64,000 bases of DNA from Leptobrachium leishanense. Taxonomy: Eukaryota > Chordata > Amphibia > Anura > Megophryidae. This document shows, in pieces, positions 20,529 through 34,600 of this stretch (position 1 is the first letter of the stretch; each line of letters begins with the position of its first letter). Position numbers and translations under genes: made by a program. The stretch spans positions 190,336,661 to 190,400,660 of the forward strand of contig CM019063.1 in NCBI GenBank assembly GCA_009667805.1. The letters run 5' to 3'. The notes below the pieces were generated by a model. It saw nothing but the letters and a program-made list of their open reading frames with translations, ran no database searches and was not told the origin of the DNA.

Positions 20529-20740
20529 GTTCTGACCAAAATTATTCAACCCGCACTGCAAATCAGGTTTATTGTCCAAATTAACAGACTTTCAGCTGTT
20601 TGCAATGAACAAATCAAACACAAGCTAATGAAATAGCTCAACATAACAAATGCTTCAAGCGGTTTCCCCAAATTCAACTGAAAATGCAACTTTTAATGAA
20701 TTCTGCAGTCTCAAAATTATTCAATCCCCTGAACAGAATC
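20529..20740. mobile_element. Tc1-like fragment or MITE
   Basis: Starts CCAAAATTATTCAACCC and ends near CTCAAAATTATTCAATCCC. Both resemble the inner terminal sequence of the Tc1 copy at 18136, yet here they are in direct orientation, so this is a rearranged or different relative. No transposase is present. Confidence 0.45.
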
Positions 20741-21291
20741 TCTCACATCAGCACAAATATGCAAAACTGATGTTGCTACAGCGCAACATGTAGAATCCAT
20801 ATGCTGCAGGTAAGTAATCTGAGGAATCCCAGGTGATCGGCCTTAACTAGAGAAGATTTCCCTCCAGCAGCATATGAATTATACATAGTGCAGGGCAGAA
20901 TCATCCCTGTGCTCTCCTTCTCCATGAAAAAATAATAGGCGTCCAGGAGAATATGGCCAGTCTGGCAACTCTAATTGTACATACTGCAGGGTTGCATTTT
21001 TTATGTTCTGCCCATCAGCATGAATAATTTATGTGTCCAGGAAAACATGGCCGACCTGGCAACCCTAGGGTAATTGCCAAGTTATGAAAGGAATCATCAT
21101 CTAATACTCCTGATTCAGCCAATACGCTTGGTTTAGCAGAGGTCAGTGATAGCTCTGCGCTAGAAAACAAGTACAATCTATAATAGTTGCGCAGATGGTT
21201 AATTTAAAGATTAATCAAAATCTTAAGAATAAAATGTGTTTCCAATCCTGGGGATTCCATAGGTTTATCAAGGTGATCCAGTTATTATAGA
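20741..21291. other. No gene seen
   Basis: Two related blocks (GGCAACCCTAGGG-type and CCAGTCTGGCAACTC-type) suggest old repeats. No exon is recognised. Confidence 0.4.
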
Positions 21292-21465
21292 ATGCAATCT
21301 TATCCAAACCTGTCCTCAGGACACAGCAACAGGCCATGTTTGCAAGATATCTGAAGCACAGCACAGGTGATATGATTTCCTGCGGAGATTCTGCATTTCC
21401 CCAGGTTAATCCCTACAATCTGTTTGGGGGCCATGAGGAATTGGGTTGGAAAACACTGATCTAAA
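21292..21465. mobile_element. Small MITE, related to 28317-28499
   Basis: Shares TCTGAAGCACAGCACAGGTG and CCTCAGGACACAG-type blocks with 28317-28499, and ends near TTGGGTTGGAAAACACTG. Probably hAT-type. Boundaries are approximate. Confidence 0.5.
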
Positions 21466-21803
21466 GAAAACCAATAAACCCCTTAACGACTGGCAGGCGT
21501 CGCCCATCAGTGGGTGGCTCAACGCTAACAGGTGCCTTTGCGAGCCTCAGGTTTGTGGCCCGCCCCGTGTCATTGGCTGCAGGGGGACGACTTGAATTCA
21601 GGAGGCCTCACGGGCCCCAGACCGGGGAGGACGCCGTTCTCATCGATGTTCCCTCCACGTTCGTGAAGCCCCAGGCAAAAAAACATGCTTTTAGCTCAAG
21701 TGGAAGAAATTTACACAATTTTTAATTTTAAACACCAATGACTCGCTACAATTAGATTCAGCAACTCCTAACTAACCCAGTGCTGTATTTTATGGTGTAA
21801 AAC

Positions 21804-21920
21804 AAGAGTCAACAAACTAGGCCCTCCAGATGTTTTGGAACTACATTTCCCAGAAAAGTCAGACAACCTAATGAGTTCCCGAACATCATGGGAGTTGTAG
21901 TTACAAAACACCTGACCCCT
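21804..21920. mobile_element. Small hAT-like MITE
   Basis: CCCTCCAGATGTTTTGGAAC and CATCATGGGAGTTGTAGTTA are the inverted halves of a widespread vertebrate MITE type. Related copies are at about 46797-46933 and 63662-63793. Confidence 0.6.
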
Positions 21921-21975
21921 GCTGTAACATAACATATACAGGAATTATGACTGGTCCAGACATAAATGAAAACAT

Positions 21976-22570
21976 ACAAACCTTTGTTATAAAATCCAGT
22001 TTATTATTATCTTACAAATATAGTTTTTAGATTTATATATGCATTATTTTCTCTTGAGGTGAATGCTATAGGATAATACCATTTAAAAGGGGTTAATATG
22101 GTGACCAGCACAGTAGGATAGTAATAGAAGATACCAGGTCTGATTGTCTGCATCATAAGAATACTTGATTTGTCAATAAAGGAGTCCATTCCTTTGCAGA
22201 ATAATGAAGAAAAAACATGCTCAGATATAGTGGAGCAACGATTAGAGGGACCTGCATTATAACAGCAGCAACTCTCTTGCCTTCACATTATATTTGTATC
22301 GTTGGTAAGAAAATACGATTACATTAGAAAGAAGACCTTAATTATTTTCAAACAGTCACATAAATCTATCCATAATGGTGTTTTCTTGAACGGTTTTGTC
22401 ATCCAGCTGTGCCCAGAAAAAAGATTTCTTGTTGAAATTCATGGATGGAAATTAACCTTCTTCATTCAACGCATAGCCCAGCGGTTGGCTCTTTATGTTG
22501 TACATCGCAGCAAAATGAAAACACTCATACTGGCAACTGCATAGTGAGATACGTGGTATTTAAAGTACAT
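21976..22570 (-). other. TPCN1: Probable TPCN1 3' UTR
   Basis: Extends from the stop codon to the first good AATAAA on the minus strand (22000-22005), with the cleavage site estimated 20-25 nt beyond it. A GT-rich stretch (GGTTTGTATGTTTTC) follows. The UTR end is inferred. Confidence 0.5.
22000..22005 (-). promoter_or_regulatory. TPCN1: TPCN1 poly(A) signal AATAAA
   Basis: AATAATAAA on the minus strand about 570 nt after the stop, followed by a T/G-rich downstream element. Confidence 0.5.
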
Positions 22571-22669
22571 TTAGTTCACCGTTCGGGACCGAGGGCGCAG
22601 GCCTCCTGGAGCAAGCTGTAACTCTACCGACTTCTTTTCACGGACCTTGGCGTGCTCCTTGTACCATTC
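22571..22669 (-). CDS. TPCN1: TPCN1 last coding exon
   Basis: Begins after CCACAG with [13 protein letters not shown] and ends PRSRTVN followed by TAA (22571-22573). The human protein ends in a comparable charged tail. 33 codons including the stop. Confidence 0.93.
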   Translation of the reverse strand, partial: EWYKEHAKVREKKSVELQLAPGGLRPRSRTVN

Positions 22670-25600
22670 CTGTGGACATGTAATATGTAGCACAGTGATC
22701 AACGCTCAGATCAAATCTCATCCAGCTGTGCATTTTCTGAGTTTGAGTAGACATAAATAACACAACCTGGGATCATAAATATAGAACATAGGAAGTGCCA
22801 TTTCATGTGTAGTTTAGTCAGGCTCCATTTAACCTAGAATACTACTGTTGTAGCTACACTGGCATTGGATTATTTCCTGACAATTGGTAAATTGTAAATA
22901 TTCACTTGCAACTCACATGATTTAAAGGGCAGCAGATTGGGAATGGGGGGTAAGTTTTTCTGTTTAATTTAGATTTCTACTATGATGTGTGGGTCAGTTT
23001 TATGAAGCAGGACAAATTCTTGACGTTTGGGAAGTTCACATAATTTTTCTAAACATGTGCCTGGTCTAGGCATTTTGTTATTTTGTGCAGGACATTTTGT
23101 AATCAGCAGTTTGGTGTACAAGAAAAAGACAGCGTCAAAGCAGCACATCCAGATTTCTAACCACGGAGGACTTTCTGGGTTTAAAAAAGATTTAAGGGGT
23201 TATTCACCAAGCCACGAACATGGCACCGAAAGGTGAATTTCACCATACGGTGCAATTTCGGGGCAGATCGTCTATACACAAAGCTGTCAATTATCCAAAT
23301 ACAGGCGAATTAACGGCAAAATAAAATGCAATTCGCCATCAGCTCAGCGGCAGCGAAATTGTACCAAAGAGAAGTAATGGTCCGTCTAAACACAAAACAT
23401 TGAACTGCACTGATTATTGCACTTTTTATTGGTTTAAAAAAACCTAGGGCTCTATTACATTCTCCGCGCAAAAGCGCACGCGCAGTGCAATTTTTTTTGC
23501 GCGCAGCGTTAAACGTTAACGTGCGTAAATTAACGTTGGTATTACGATCCGATCGCATCTTTTCATCCGTCCGAAAATATCGCGCGTAAAAAATACACGT
23601 GAAAATACGCACAAATTAATGCTGCGAGCAGAAATCAGTGGGCAGACTGTTTTTTTCACGCGATTCAGCCAATCAGAATTAAGAACCACAATTGTCTCCC
23701 GTTCACTTTTTGCAGCTGTCAAAATTAATCCGAGTATATATGCTGCAGCAATAATAAAAACACGCACAACTTCTCCATTTTTTTGTTTGGGTATGTGTAG
23801 AATGTGTAACTATACTGTGCTGTATTTTTTTTTTGTGCTGGTGTATTTGGTTTCGGCCAGAACGTTACGATTTTCCGTTACCACCAGCTTTTCAAAGACG
23901 TTAAAATTATGCGCGCAAACGTCATTCGTAAAAATTTGCGCATCGATTGTAATACCATCCGCGTACCAGCGCACGAACGCATTTGCGCTCACAATGTTAA
24001 GTATGGGATGCGCGCACAAACTTTCTCTCGTGCAGGGTAACTCGCGTTAGACGTTAACGTGCATGTTGTGCGTGAACGTCGTAATACAACGTTCAGCGCG
24101 AAGGGTTTTTCCCCTCGCGTCAATGCGGTTTTGCGCACACGCAAAATTGTGCGCGAAGAGTGTAATAGGGCCCCGAATAGGAGAGTTCGTGTTTTTTTTT
24201 TTTGCAGTTTGGTGGATTTCGCCAAGGCCAGTTCGCTGCTTTTTGGTGTCGTTTCACAAACTTTTTCATGAGGCTTCGGTGACTCTTATCTTCGTCTCAC
24301 TACGGTGTCCCTACAGTGAACAGTGAATTTACCGTAATTTTGGTGAAAAGTGAAATTTAATTTGATGCTATGATGGAGCCTAAGAAGCTCCTTTGGAAGG
24401 TGGAAGGGTTACACACTGACTATGCCTGCTAACAACGGTTTCATGTTGTATAAAATTCCACAATTCTCCTACATAACTTGAAAAATAAAATAAATCCACA
24501 CCATGGACTCCCTTACTCCCTTTCTACATAGGCTAGGGTCAGACGACCGCATTTTGTACGGACTGTGCATCCGTGCAGTACGGATGTACTTTCTGACTGA
24601 CAACAAGGTAGTGGCCACACAGTCAGTTTTTTTCAGGGACATATTTTTTGACGGATGTAGGAGGGAGAATAAATTAAAATGCAAAACCATTTTGTCCGTC
24701 AAAAATGCTGGACGCACAAATGCAGTCCGTCTGACCTCGTTCATCACTCACACACAAAGCTATGCGGACGTGGCGCACTCAGCACGTCCGTCCTAGCGGT
24801 TCGACGTTGTGCTCGTCTGACCCCAGCCTAAACAAATATGAATTTACTTACAACTTGGTCCCTGTGGTTGCTATGTACCAATGATTTTTTTGATCACTGT
24901 AGGATTGTGGTGATTAGGTCTGTAGAATGCAGAAAACCCCACAGAGACGTTCAACTTCAGATAATAAAAATTTGAGGAAAAAGCAGCAAGCCTTACGGCA
25001 TTCATTTATAAAAAAATTCTTTCTGATCACTCTTTTATACACTGGATAGGAATATTTGTTTTACCAACGTAGACTCATTTTTCTGTTTTGTTACATGGAT
25101 TTTTGATCCATTTGTTCTATTAGATATGTTGTTTTGAACACTGCAAACAACTATGATGCCACACTGTCACCTGTATTCACAGCCCCTGGGCCAAGGTGTG
25201 ACACTAAAAAGGGTTCAACTTTTAAGTTTGTTTTAATGGAGCAAGCCAAAGGACTCATCTGGTTAGAATAGAATGCAATACGACCATGTATTTGAAATCT
25301 TGGATAATTTAAAATCTACTTACAAAAGAGATTGAAAGCACAAATTAACACATCATGGGGAAGAATGAATTTCTGCAATGATCCAAGGGTATCATGGGGT
25401 TGAGTGCATTCGGCAAAAAAGTGTTGGCCAACCTTGGCAACTCACATAATTATGTACGGGGTTACCCATGTTATTTAGCATTCTTTAGCGAAATGTAGAT
25501 TACAGACAATGTATTTAGGATGCCAAGAAAATCCATAAATATTACTTAGTGAACTAGTGTACCAAGTTCAGATGGAAATATGCAAGGTAACTCTTGCAAG

Positions 25601-28600
25601 GATTAGTGAGATGCCTTGGTTTATGGTATATTCCAAAGGCTGATTATTTTGGAGATGTGAAGTGCATAATGATCTAGGTTTTAACTTTCAAAACAAACAC
25701 TGTGCAAAGATGACAACACCAAATTGAGAAAGAACAGAGTTCTCACCTGAATCTCTTCCTCATACATTTTCATGCTAAGGTCACTCTTGGTCCGAGATCT
25801 CCGGCCCAGAAATAGCACAGATCCTGTCTGACGAATAATTGGAATCAAGTAAGTAAATATAGAAAAACAACAAGGAAAAAAAAAAGGGGGGGGTTAGCTA
25901 AAACAGGGAAACATTTTCAGGAAAGAAAAAGAATAGAAACAAAACACAAGGCGTTCATGTAAATGCATAATTGCATGCAAAACATCAGCAAATGTAATCT
26001 GATTTTGAATAACTAGAAACAAAAGAACAGATACAAATAACGAGTGGTACCAGGAATCCTCTTGTTGACTTACTTCATTGGCTTGAAGATGAGAAAGCAG
26101 TTTGCGCAACTGTGACTTCTCTTCCATATTCTGAGCTTGCCTGAGAATTAGAGTTAACTCTTCTTTTCCCACTTCTGCTTCCAAAGTAATTCCTTTTTCA
26201 TCTATAATAATTGGTGTAAAATTTATGTAACGAAAAAGGAAAATGTGCTTCTGCTCTGCTGCCAATGCCATTCTCCCATTCACTTTATAAATCCCAATGA
26301 TATACAGTATTTCAATTTTATTTTCTAGGCAAATGTAGTCTGTTTTATACAGCACAAAAAAATGAATTTTTAGAATGCAGGTGGGGTGAAATCAAAAATA
26401 GCAAAAGTGCCAAAGTTCTATGCTTCTGTTATAGAGAAACTAGCTATCACTTGATTTTAAAGAAATGCAAGATGGTGCCATGTGCCTCGATGGCACTCCA
26501 GGTTTGGGGCTCAGAAACTTGCACTGACCTTCAGCATCTTTATTTTTCCTGCTGTAGTTCATGCGGAAGACAAAGGCATCCAGAATACAGGCCACAATTA
26601 TGGTGATTACAACCTGCGCACAGATAAAGCAGTGTGAATTACAACGCAGATCTCACGGGGAAAGCGAGGGGGATCATCTATCAAGACATTGCTCACTCAC
26701 CATTGTGACGATGTAAAAAACCATGAAATACAGACGTGCCCAGTGAGACGTTTGGGAAGTGACACCTTCCTACAATAGGAAAAAATAAAAAAGTAAATCC
26801 TATAACAGTAAAACCCAGAACATACACTGACTAGACTTGTTGATCAAACAATGTTCCTACGGCAAAAACATTCGCATACAGAAAAACCATACTTACAATT
26901 TATGATTAAATAAACACTCACATTGCAGGTTTTAATGCATGGCATGCACTTAAAAATTGTATATGTGATCTATTTTAGTGTCGACATATTGTGTCATGTT
27001 GTTGGGGAAAAAAGTAATTTTAAAAAAAGGAGTGTGCCCTCTATTTCACTTTTTAACAACTACATACACATCACTTAAAATTTATGGTGTGCATTTGCAA
27101 GTAATGAATCACTTGATGTCGTTTGTATTACTTAACGATTGAGTAAATGTAAACGTTTTTAAACTATGCAGATTGTTTTTTTGTCGTTTTCACTGTAGAG
27201 GTAATTCAGAGCACCAAAATTTCAGGGAGGAGTCGGTGCTCTCTCTTTCAGCAGAATTCGGCGATTTCAGTTTGCGAACCCTGTGGTTAATTCACCGCAG
27301 GGTTCACAAATGGGATCCGCCAAACTGACCACCACATGCCGCCGGGAGGAAAACAATCTGTTGGTCAGGCGTGAGGTTCATTTTACCTGGCGTTAACGCT
27401 GAAACATGCTGACGCTAGGGTTAGTTCACACCAGGTGATTGGACAATATAGCAATAAAAATATAGCATGTTGGTAGACTGCAGAAGACAGAAGTGCTAAC
27501 AAAAAAAACCCCTCAATGCTGATCAGTCGTAAGCATGAATGTCATAAAAAGAATATATTATTAAATAACCTGATTTAATGTACTGAAAATATTATCTGCA
27601 CTTTCTACACTGATCAGCCCAAAAGCGAGAAAACAGCATATTTGATATAGAACATGCTGCCCACCTGGGACACTCACCATTATGATGTACCAGTTATTTA
27701 CCACCGTCAGCTCAAACAAAGTCACTGCAGAAAAAGAAAAGACACAGATTTATAGCAGAAACGTTACTGGAATAAATGAAGCTATAGTGGAACATTTAGA
27801 AAGCCAAACTGTGCTCATGCGTTAAAACCCCCCCCAAAAAAAAAAAAAAACCTGCAAGTGATGAAAAGCACAACGTACTGTACCAGGTCAGGCCATTTAA
27901 CCAATAATAAAAGACACAAAGAAAAAAGGTAATTAACAGTGTTATCAGTAATGTATGGCAATAGAATTTCATTGCTGTTTTGTAAAATATCATTGCATAC
28001 CAAAGCTGTTTAGGATGTTGTCAAAGTTGTTCAGGTAATAGTATCCCTCCTCCGTTACAGTCTGGTTGCCAACTGTATGGTTCAGAAAGCGATAGGATTC
28101 TGCCACAGTGCTGTTACTGAGTAACATGAACACAAACATAGACATGATTTTTATTCCATCTTACGCCACTCAAAGATAGAAGAATTAGGCCACACCTACA
28201 AATCGACAACTGTACTGGACTGTATTTCTGCACCTATCTCCAAAATATTCTCATATGCACCTTTCCACATTCATCCCCAGAGGAGCAGTTCTCTTTCAAA
28301 TGTGTTTACTCGATGGCAGTGGGTCCCAACCCTGGTCCTCAGGTTCCCCTAACAGGCCAGGTTTGCCAGATATCTGAAGCACAGCACAGGTGATCTCATT
28401 TGTTGCTCCGTGACTGGAGGATTCAGTCGGTATTTCCTCAATGTAATTCTTAAAATCTGGCCTTTTAGGGGTATTCAGGACCAGGGTTAGGATCCACTGC
28501 GCTGTGGTCTCTAGGAACACTTCCATTTGGCACCTATCCTAACATCTTCCCAGTCAAACAATAACCAAGATGCTGCAGAACGTTGCCAATCCATTTGTTC

Positions 28601-31600
28601 TGCCACCTTACTCCCTACACACTTCCTACCATAAGGTATTACTCAGAAGTCACAAAATTCAATTTCTGTTTTCTACATCTTCAGTGTCTATCACCTACAT
28701 CTCCTAGATTTTAAGTTTGCAGAATTGGGGTCTACTTTCCTTCTGTACAGTCTGATGTGAGCTCCTGTATGTAATATTTGTCCGATTCCCAGCTATACAA
28801 TTCTACAGAATTTGGGATGTACTGCTTTACTAAAAATGGTTGCTTCGTCTATCAGATATGTATCTTTGTGTTGCTGTTTCCAGATGCCAGAAGTGCGTCC
28901 GGCCCAGAGGAATTCATTTCGGACTTCTTTTTAATAAAGGAATCTACAAAACTGACAGTGTACGCGTGCCACAGCTTATTAAGTATTGTGTGAATAGAAC
29001 ACAGGATCTTTCGTTACAAGTAATAGGATAAATAGCAGCTCAAGGCAGTAGCATACAGTACTTACATGCGACTAAAGTTCCATTAGAAACTGTACATAAC
29101 CAACAGGGTTATTCAGAGAGGGTGAAAAGCAGGAGAATGACTGGAGAATGAAACATTCTATGAAACAATAGCCAAACCAGAAAAATTCTCCCTTTTCATC
29201 TCACTTTCCAAATCGGCTATTTTGACCTAGAATTTTTCATTCTCCAGTCATTCTCCTGCTTTTCACGCTCTCTGAATAAGCCTGTGTGTCTTGAATCTGG
29301 TTCAAACAAATTGACTCACGCAGGAGATCTACTAGGTTCAATTCAAGCCTGAGGTACTCACGTGCAGCAGTTTGGGAACAGCACCCCATAGAAGAACTCC
29401 ATGCCCACAATGGAGAAAGAATAATAAAAGATGAGCAGAGTCAGCCCCAGACTGTGGAATTAAAAAAACATTTGTCAGGAAAACGAAGGGAGTTAAGACT
29501 CACAATGGAGATGTTGCTAATGAAAATCAACTGACCTTCACATCTCAATATTGCTGCTAAATTGCATTAGCCTGGGTTCAAAAATGGTGAAAAACATTAA
29601 CCCCCTGTGTTTAATTATCCAACAAAGGCACAGTGTTAGAGCACCAGATGATCTCTTCATTATTTCAGTCGCCTTAAACAATCACATTGGGCTGTAATCC
29701 AACCCTAGTGTAAACCTAACAAGATCTGGAGTAAATTTATCTGAACCATTAAAATCTATGGAGTTACTGAGAACAGCTCTGATTATGTTTACAACAGGAT
29801 AAGGAATACAGCCCATAATCAGGGTTATTCAGAGAAAGGTGAAACTCTGGAGAACTTTTGGAGAAGTGAAAATTCTAGGTCAAAATAGCCAAACTAGAAA
29901 AATTCTCCCATTTATCTCACTTTGCAAATCAGCTATTTTAATCTAGAATTTTCACTTCTCCAGAGTTTCACTTTTCTCTGAATAACCCTGTATGTTTCGA
30001 TATTCCTTCGGTGCTTGAAATCTGGAGTTTCATTTATTTTTAGCACGACAGAAATAAGTTACCCCGCTTAACACCTTCACTGTACTTTTTGTTGGAAAAA
30101 CATTGTTCTAACAGTGTCCACATTGAACGTTTCAACACTTTTAATATTTGAGCACTGGTTGAATTTCATATATTTGTGTTATTTCTGTATGTATAAAATT
30201 TAGAAGGAATTACCATGGAATACACTGAATTTAATGTGATTTTTCTGTGTCTTCAAGCTTTACTGCATTTTTAGACTACTGCAATTAGGGACTCAAACAT
30301 AACCGGTGTTATCACATTTAACCCCATATGGGGTTATATTAATTTGTGCCAGCCGGGTGTGTATTTTTTTTACTCGTCTAGAATTTCAGGGTGCCATCTC
30401 CCAAAATCCGAGGCTGCATTTGATTATAGTAGAAATATCTAGTTTATAGGCACTGTGTAAGGCTACGATTGTGACAAAGTCTATAGGCGAACTTGCCACT
30501 GAATGGTGAATTTCACCATACGGTGCGATTTCGGGACAGTTCGTCTATTCACTAAACTGTCAATTCAAATACTGGCGAATTGAGGTGAAATACAGTGCAG
30601 TTCGCCACAGATCGCTGATCTTGGGTGGCAGTGAAATTGTTCCATAGAGAGGTAATGGTTAATCTATACACAGAACACTGAACTGCACCGAACTGTCGGC
30701 GAAATGACCTTTCGGTGATTCGATTTGACAGGTTTAAACAGGCGAATCCCTTAGGTTTCAATGAGGGGGAAAAAAAAACAAAATTTTTTTTTAAAAACTA
30801 TTCTTTCATTTTCAGCAAAAAGTATTTTTATTTATTTTTCAGAACACCTTCTTGTAGTTTTAGACAAAATGTTTGTTTCCCAATTTTTTTAAAAAGCGTT
30901 TTTTTTTTTAAATTCTGTAAAAGACCTTTTTCTTATTTTTTAAAGGACCTTTTTTATTATTCAGACAAATTTTAAGTCATTTTTTATCGGTTTGAACACC
31001 TTTTAGAAGAATAGGAGAGTTCTTTTTTTTCCCTGCATATTGGCGTCTCCATCTTCGGTGCACTATGGTGATCCTGCGGTGAATAGTGCATTCACAGAAG
31101 GGTCAGCGAAATGGAATAGCCGAAGTGTACCATAGTGCACCGAAGTGCAAAGCATTGAAATTTCAGTGCTTTGTGAATAAACCCTTATATCAGAGATTAT
31201 GTTTTTAAAGGATTACCTGGCCATTCTTGGAAGTAATTCAAACATGGTGTCCAGAACTGTTCTATAGCGCTTCTTTAATTTGAAAAGCCTGCAGAGGATC
31301 AAAACCAGAATGACAGGGAAAGAGTATTTTGCGCCATATTCTCCTTAATGTACAGAAAAGGTGCTTAAATAAAATAATACACAAACAATCATCACTAAAG
31401 ATTATACATTAACATTATCAGGGTTATTCAAAGAGCTCCGAATTGCTGGCGAAAGGTACCGTAACCGAACGCGGAAATTCAGCGTTCGGTTACATTTCCT
31501 TGCCATTCGGCTATCCAGAGAGCAGGCAGTTCGCCAATTGTTGGTGAATTGCCTGCACAGTGCCTGTTCGAGGGCAGTGAAGTCCCATAGATAAGCAATG

Positions 31601-34600
31601 GTTCGTCTATTCAGAGACAAAAACCAGCAGTGAAAAGTTGACGAAATGCCCTGCCATTCGGTGGTTTCATTCGACAGGTTTATTCAGGCGAATCCAATAG
31701 GCTTCAATGTTAAAAATATTCCCGTTTTAATGCAATATCTAATAAACCGTTTATTATAATATTCTTCAGTGAAAAGTCTCTTTATTTTTCGGATCTTTTA
31801 GGCATTTTTCGGGATTTTTTGGCAGGAATTGTTTTCCGTTTTTTTTTTTATCGTTTTTTCTTTTTTCTGTAACAGCCCTTTTTATTATCATTCATTGGAC
31901 CTTATATGTCAATTTCAGACATTTTTGCTCAGTAGTTTCTTTGCAAACAGCGTTTCACTTTTCAAACATTCAAGCGTACTGGGGTTTTTTTTTCCACTCC
32001 ATTCGTCTGCGGTGTCGGGTTTTTCCGACGGCTGCTCTGCGCTCTGATTGGCTCCTGCTCGGGTTTCTCCGGTGTGTTCGGCGGGGTTAATACAGATGGT
32101 TTTGCCGGTTTCAGTGTGCATTCGCCTGGGTTTTGCAGTGAGTGTTCGACAGGTTTGCGGCGACTTTTCCCTGCACTGCGACGGCCCTGTGGTGCTTGCT
32201 GAATACACCGCAGGGTCGCCGAAATGGGATCGCCGAACGTGCATTGACTTTTCAATTCTCTTTAAATAACCCTGTATATCGCAGAAGTTGACATACATCG
32301 TTTACAATGTTTATCCCCTCTGTCGCCATCCCCTCTCCCATTTTAACCCTAAAGAATTTCTGTAGGTATCATGAAGGTAGGTCTTACTGACCTAAGCAAC
32401 TGCAGAGGCCGCAGCACCACAATAAAATAAAAAGGTTTCATGTTAAATGCCAGAACTAAGAGTCCAAGGAGAGCCAGCATAGTCACAGAAAAATCAAACC
32501 TGTAGAGGAGAGAAGGAAAATGGGGAAATGGTTAGTATATCCAACTGGAAAAAGAACTATAACAAATACAAAGTGGAAACCATATAGTTCAGTCACATCT
32601 AAAACATTCATTTTCTTGCAGAACAAGAAAAATAAAACTGTATTCACTAGCAAAGGTGACAGCTTTCATAATTTTCTATTTAAACATGAAGAGGTTTTAC
32701 CACTATTAACCTCCCTGGCGTCTATTTATTCAGCAAATTCTTTGCTGAAAGCAGTCAGTTTCCCCCTTCCCCTGCGGTATTCCCGAGTGTGGCTCGGGGT
32801 TAAATTCCTATGTTGGAAGCTGTAACCCCGAGCAACACTCGGGATGCCGCTGGATACATCACCTCTCCCTGCGCTCCCTCGATGTCCCCAGCTGCCTCCT
32901 CCGGCGACCGTGACTTCCTGGTTTCCTCATCGCGAGAAGGAAGTAAAACACTGCGATCGCCGGAGAAGACTGCAGAGATCATCGAGGGAGCGCACAGAGA
33001 GGTAATGTATACAGCCGGAGTGTGTCTCAGGGTTATCGCTCTCAGCGGTGAAATTTAACCCCGAGACACACTCGGGAACACCGCCAGAGAGGTTAAATTG
33101 CACCTGACACACAAACACACTTTTGCCACAATTCAGCAGCACCAAAAATTGTCCCATAGACCATTGTCTTCTATTCACGGACTGCTGAATTGCACCGAAA
33201 TTGTGGTGAAATGCCCTGATTTTCATTGTTTCAATTCGACAGGTTTAAACAGGTGAATCCCACAGTTTTCAATGTAATAAAGGGAATATCTTTTTAACCT
33301 CCCTGGCGGTCTAATTTTTTCAAAATTGTGTCTAAAAGCGTCTCAATTTTTTTTTAAAGGAAACGTGTTTTTGTACATAGTTAGCCTGAAATAAGTCGGA
33401 ATCACGCACTGAAATCCGTGAAATCAAGAGTCCTTACTGGTAAAATCCTTTATAAATTAATTAATTAATTTAAAAAAAATAGTAAATACACGGAGTCCGA
33501 CAAAGTTTGAAACACAACATAATAATTTATTATCCCAAAAATAATTATCCAAAATAATGCAAATAAATGATATTCAATAAAATACAACAAAAAACACTGA
33601 AATCTGTCTGAGAACAAGGGTGAGACGATGTATGGTCTATTTCTTATCCTGTACTGCCACCTAGTGGCCGTTCATAAACATAGCATTTTGTATTCAGTGT
33701 TTATTATGAATGAAATTTGCTGCGGTCCAGCCCCCCTGCACCATGTGACTCGCAGGGAGCCTTCCAGGAAGCAGCTCGTCGCGCTCAGCGAGGGAGCCAG
33801 GAGGAGGTGAGTATGCATCCAGCCCGAGTTTGTCTCGGTGTTACCGTTCGTGGTAGTGAAATTTAACCCCGAGTCACACTCGGAAATACCGCCAGGGAGG
33901 TTAATTTATATTTAAAGGATCATTCATTATATTTATTTTTTGCAAAAATCCTTAATTTTATTTAAAAGGCCTTTTAGTATATTTTAGAAGACTTTTTTTT
34001 TTTTTTTTTATTGACAATTTTTTATTTTGAAAAAGTCAGCCGTACAACAAATGACAATAGTAAGCAAGGATATCAGAGTAATAAGTGTGAGAGAAAATCA
34101 GCAAGACATCAGGCAAATATTTATGCATCATGAATCACAACTTATGCAAACTATAAAATAAGAAAAAATAGCGTCCAGCAAAGTGGTTATCTGGAAACAA
34201 AAGAAAACAGGGGAAAAAAAATAAAATAAAATGGGGAGGGCAGCATATAGAAGAGCAGGTAGCACCCGCAGGAAAAATGGCGGAAAGCACAAGGAGTCTG
34301 AGTAGGAGATCCCAGGACAAGAAAAAAAAAAAAAAAAAAGAGGGAGATAAACCCACGCCAGTGGGTAGGGGTGTAGTGGGGAACTGCCCACGGTTATGTG
34401 GCATTCCCAGCCCATTCCGAGGAGCAGAGGAAGAGGCCACAGGGCTGGGAACCCAGGGCCGAGGTGAGTGGCTAGAGCCATGGTGGCCACCCAAACGGCT
34501 CACCTGGGCCTCTCCGAGTGTTCCCACACAAAAAAAAAAAAAAAAAAGGAGGGGAGGGGGAGTTGTCCGGGGTTCCAAGAAACGAAATTACAGCCCAATC

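Noticed and set aside
25894..26355. 153-codon continuous frame
   Set aside because: Only 26074-26201 is exon. The flanks read through intron past good GT and AG sites.
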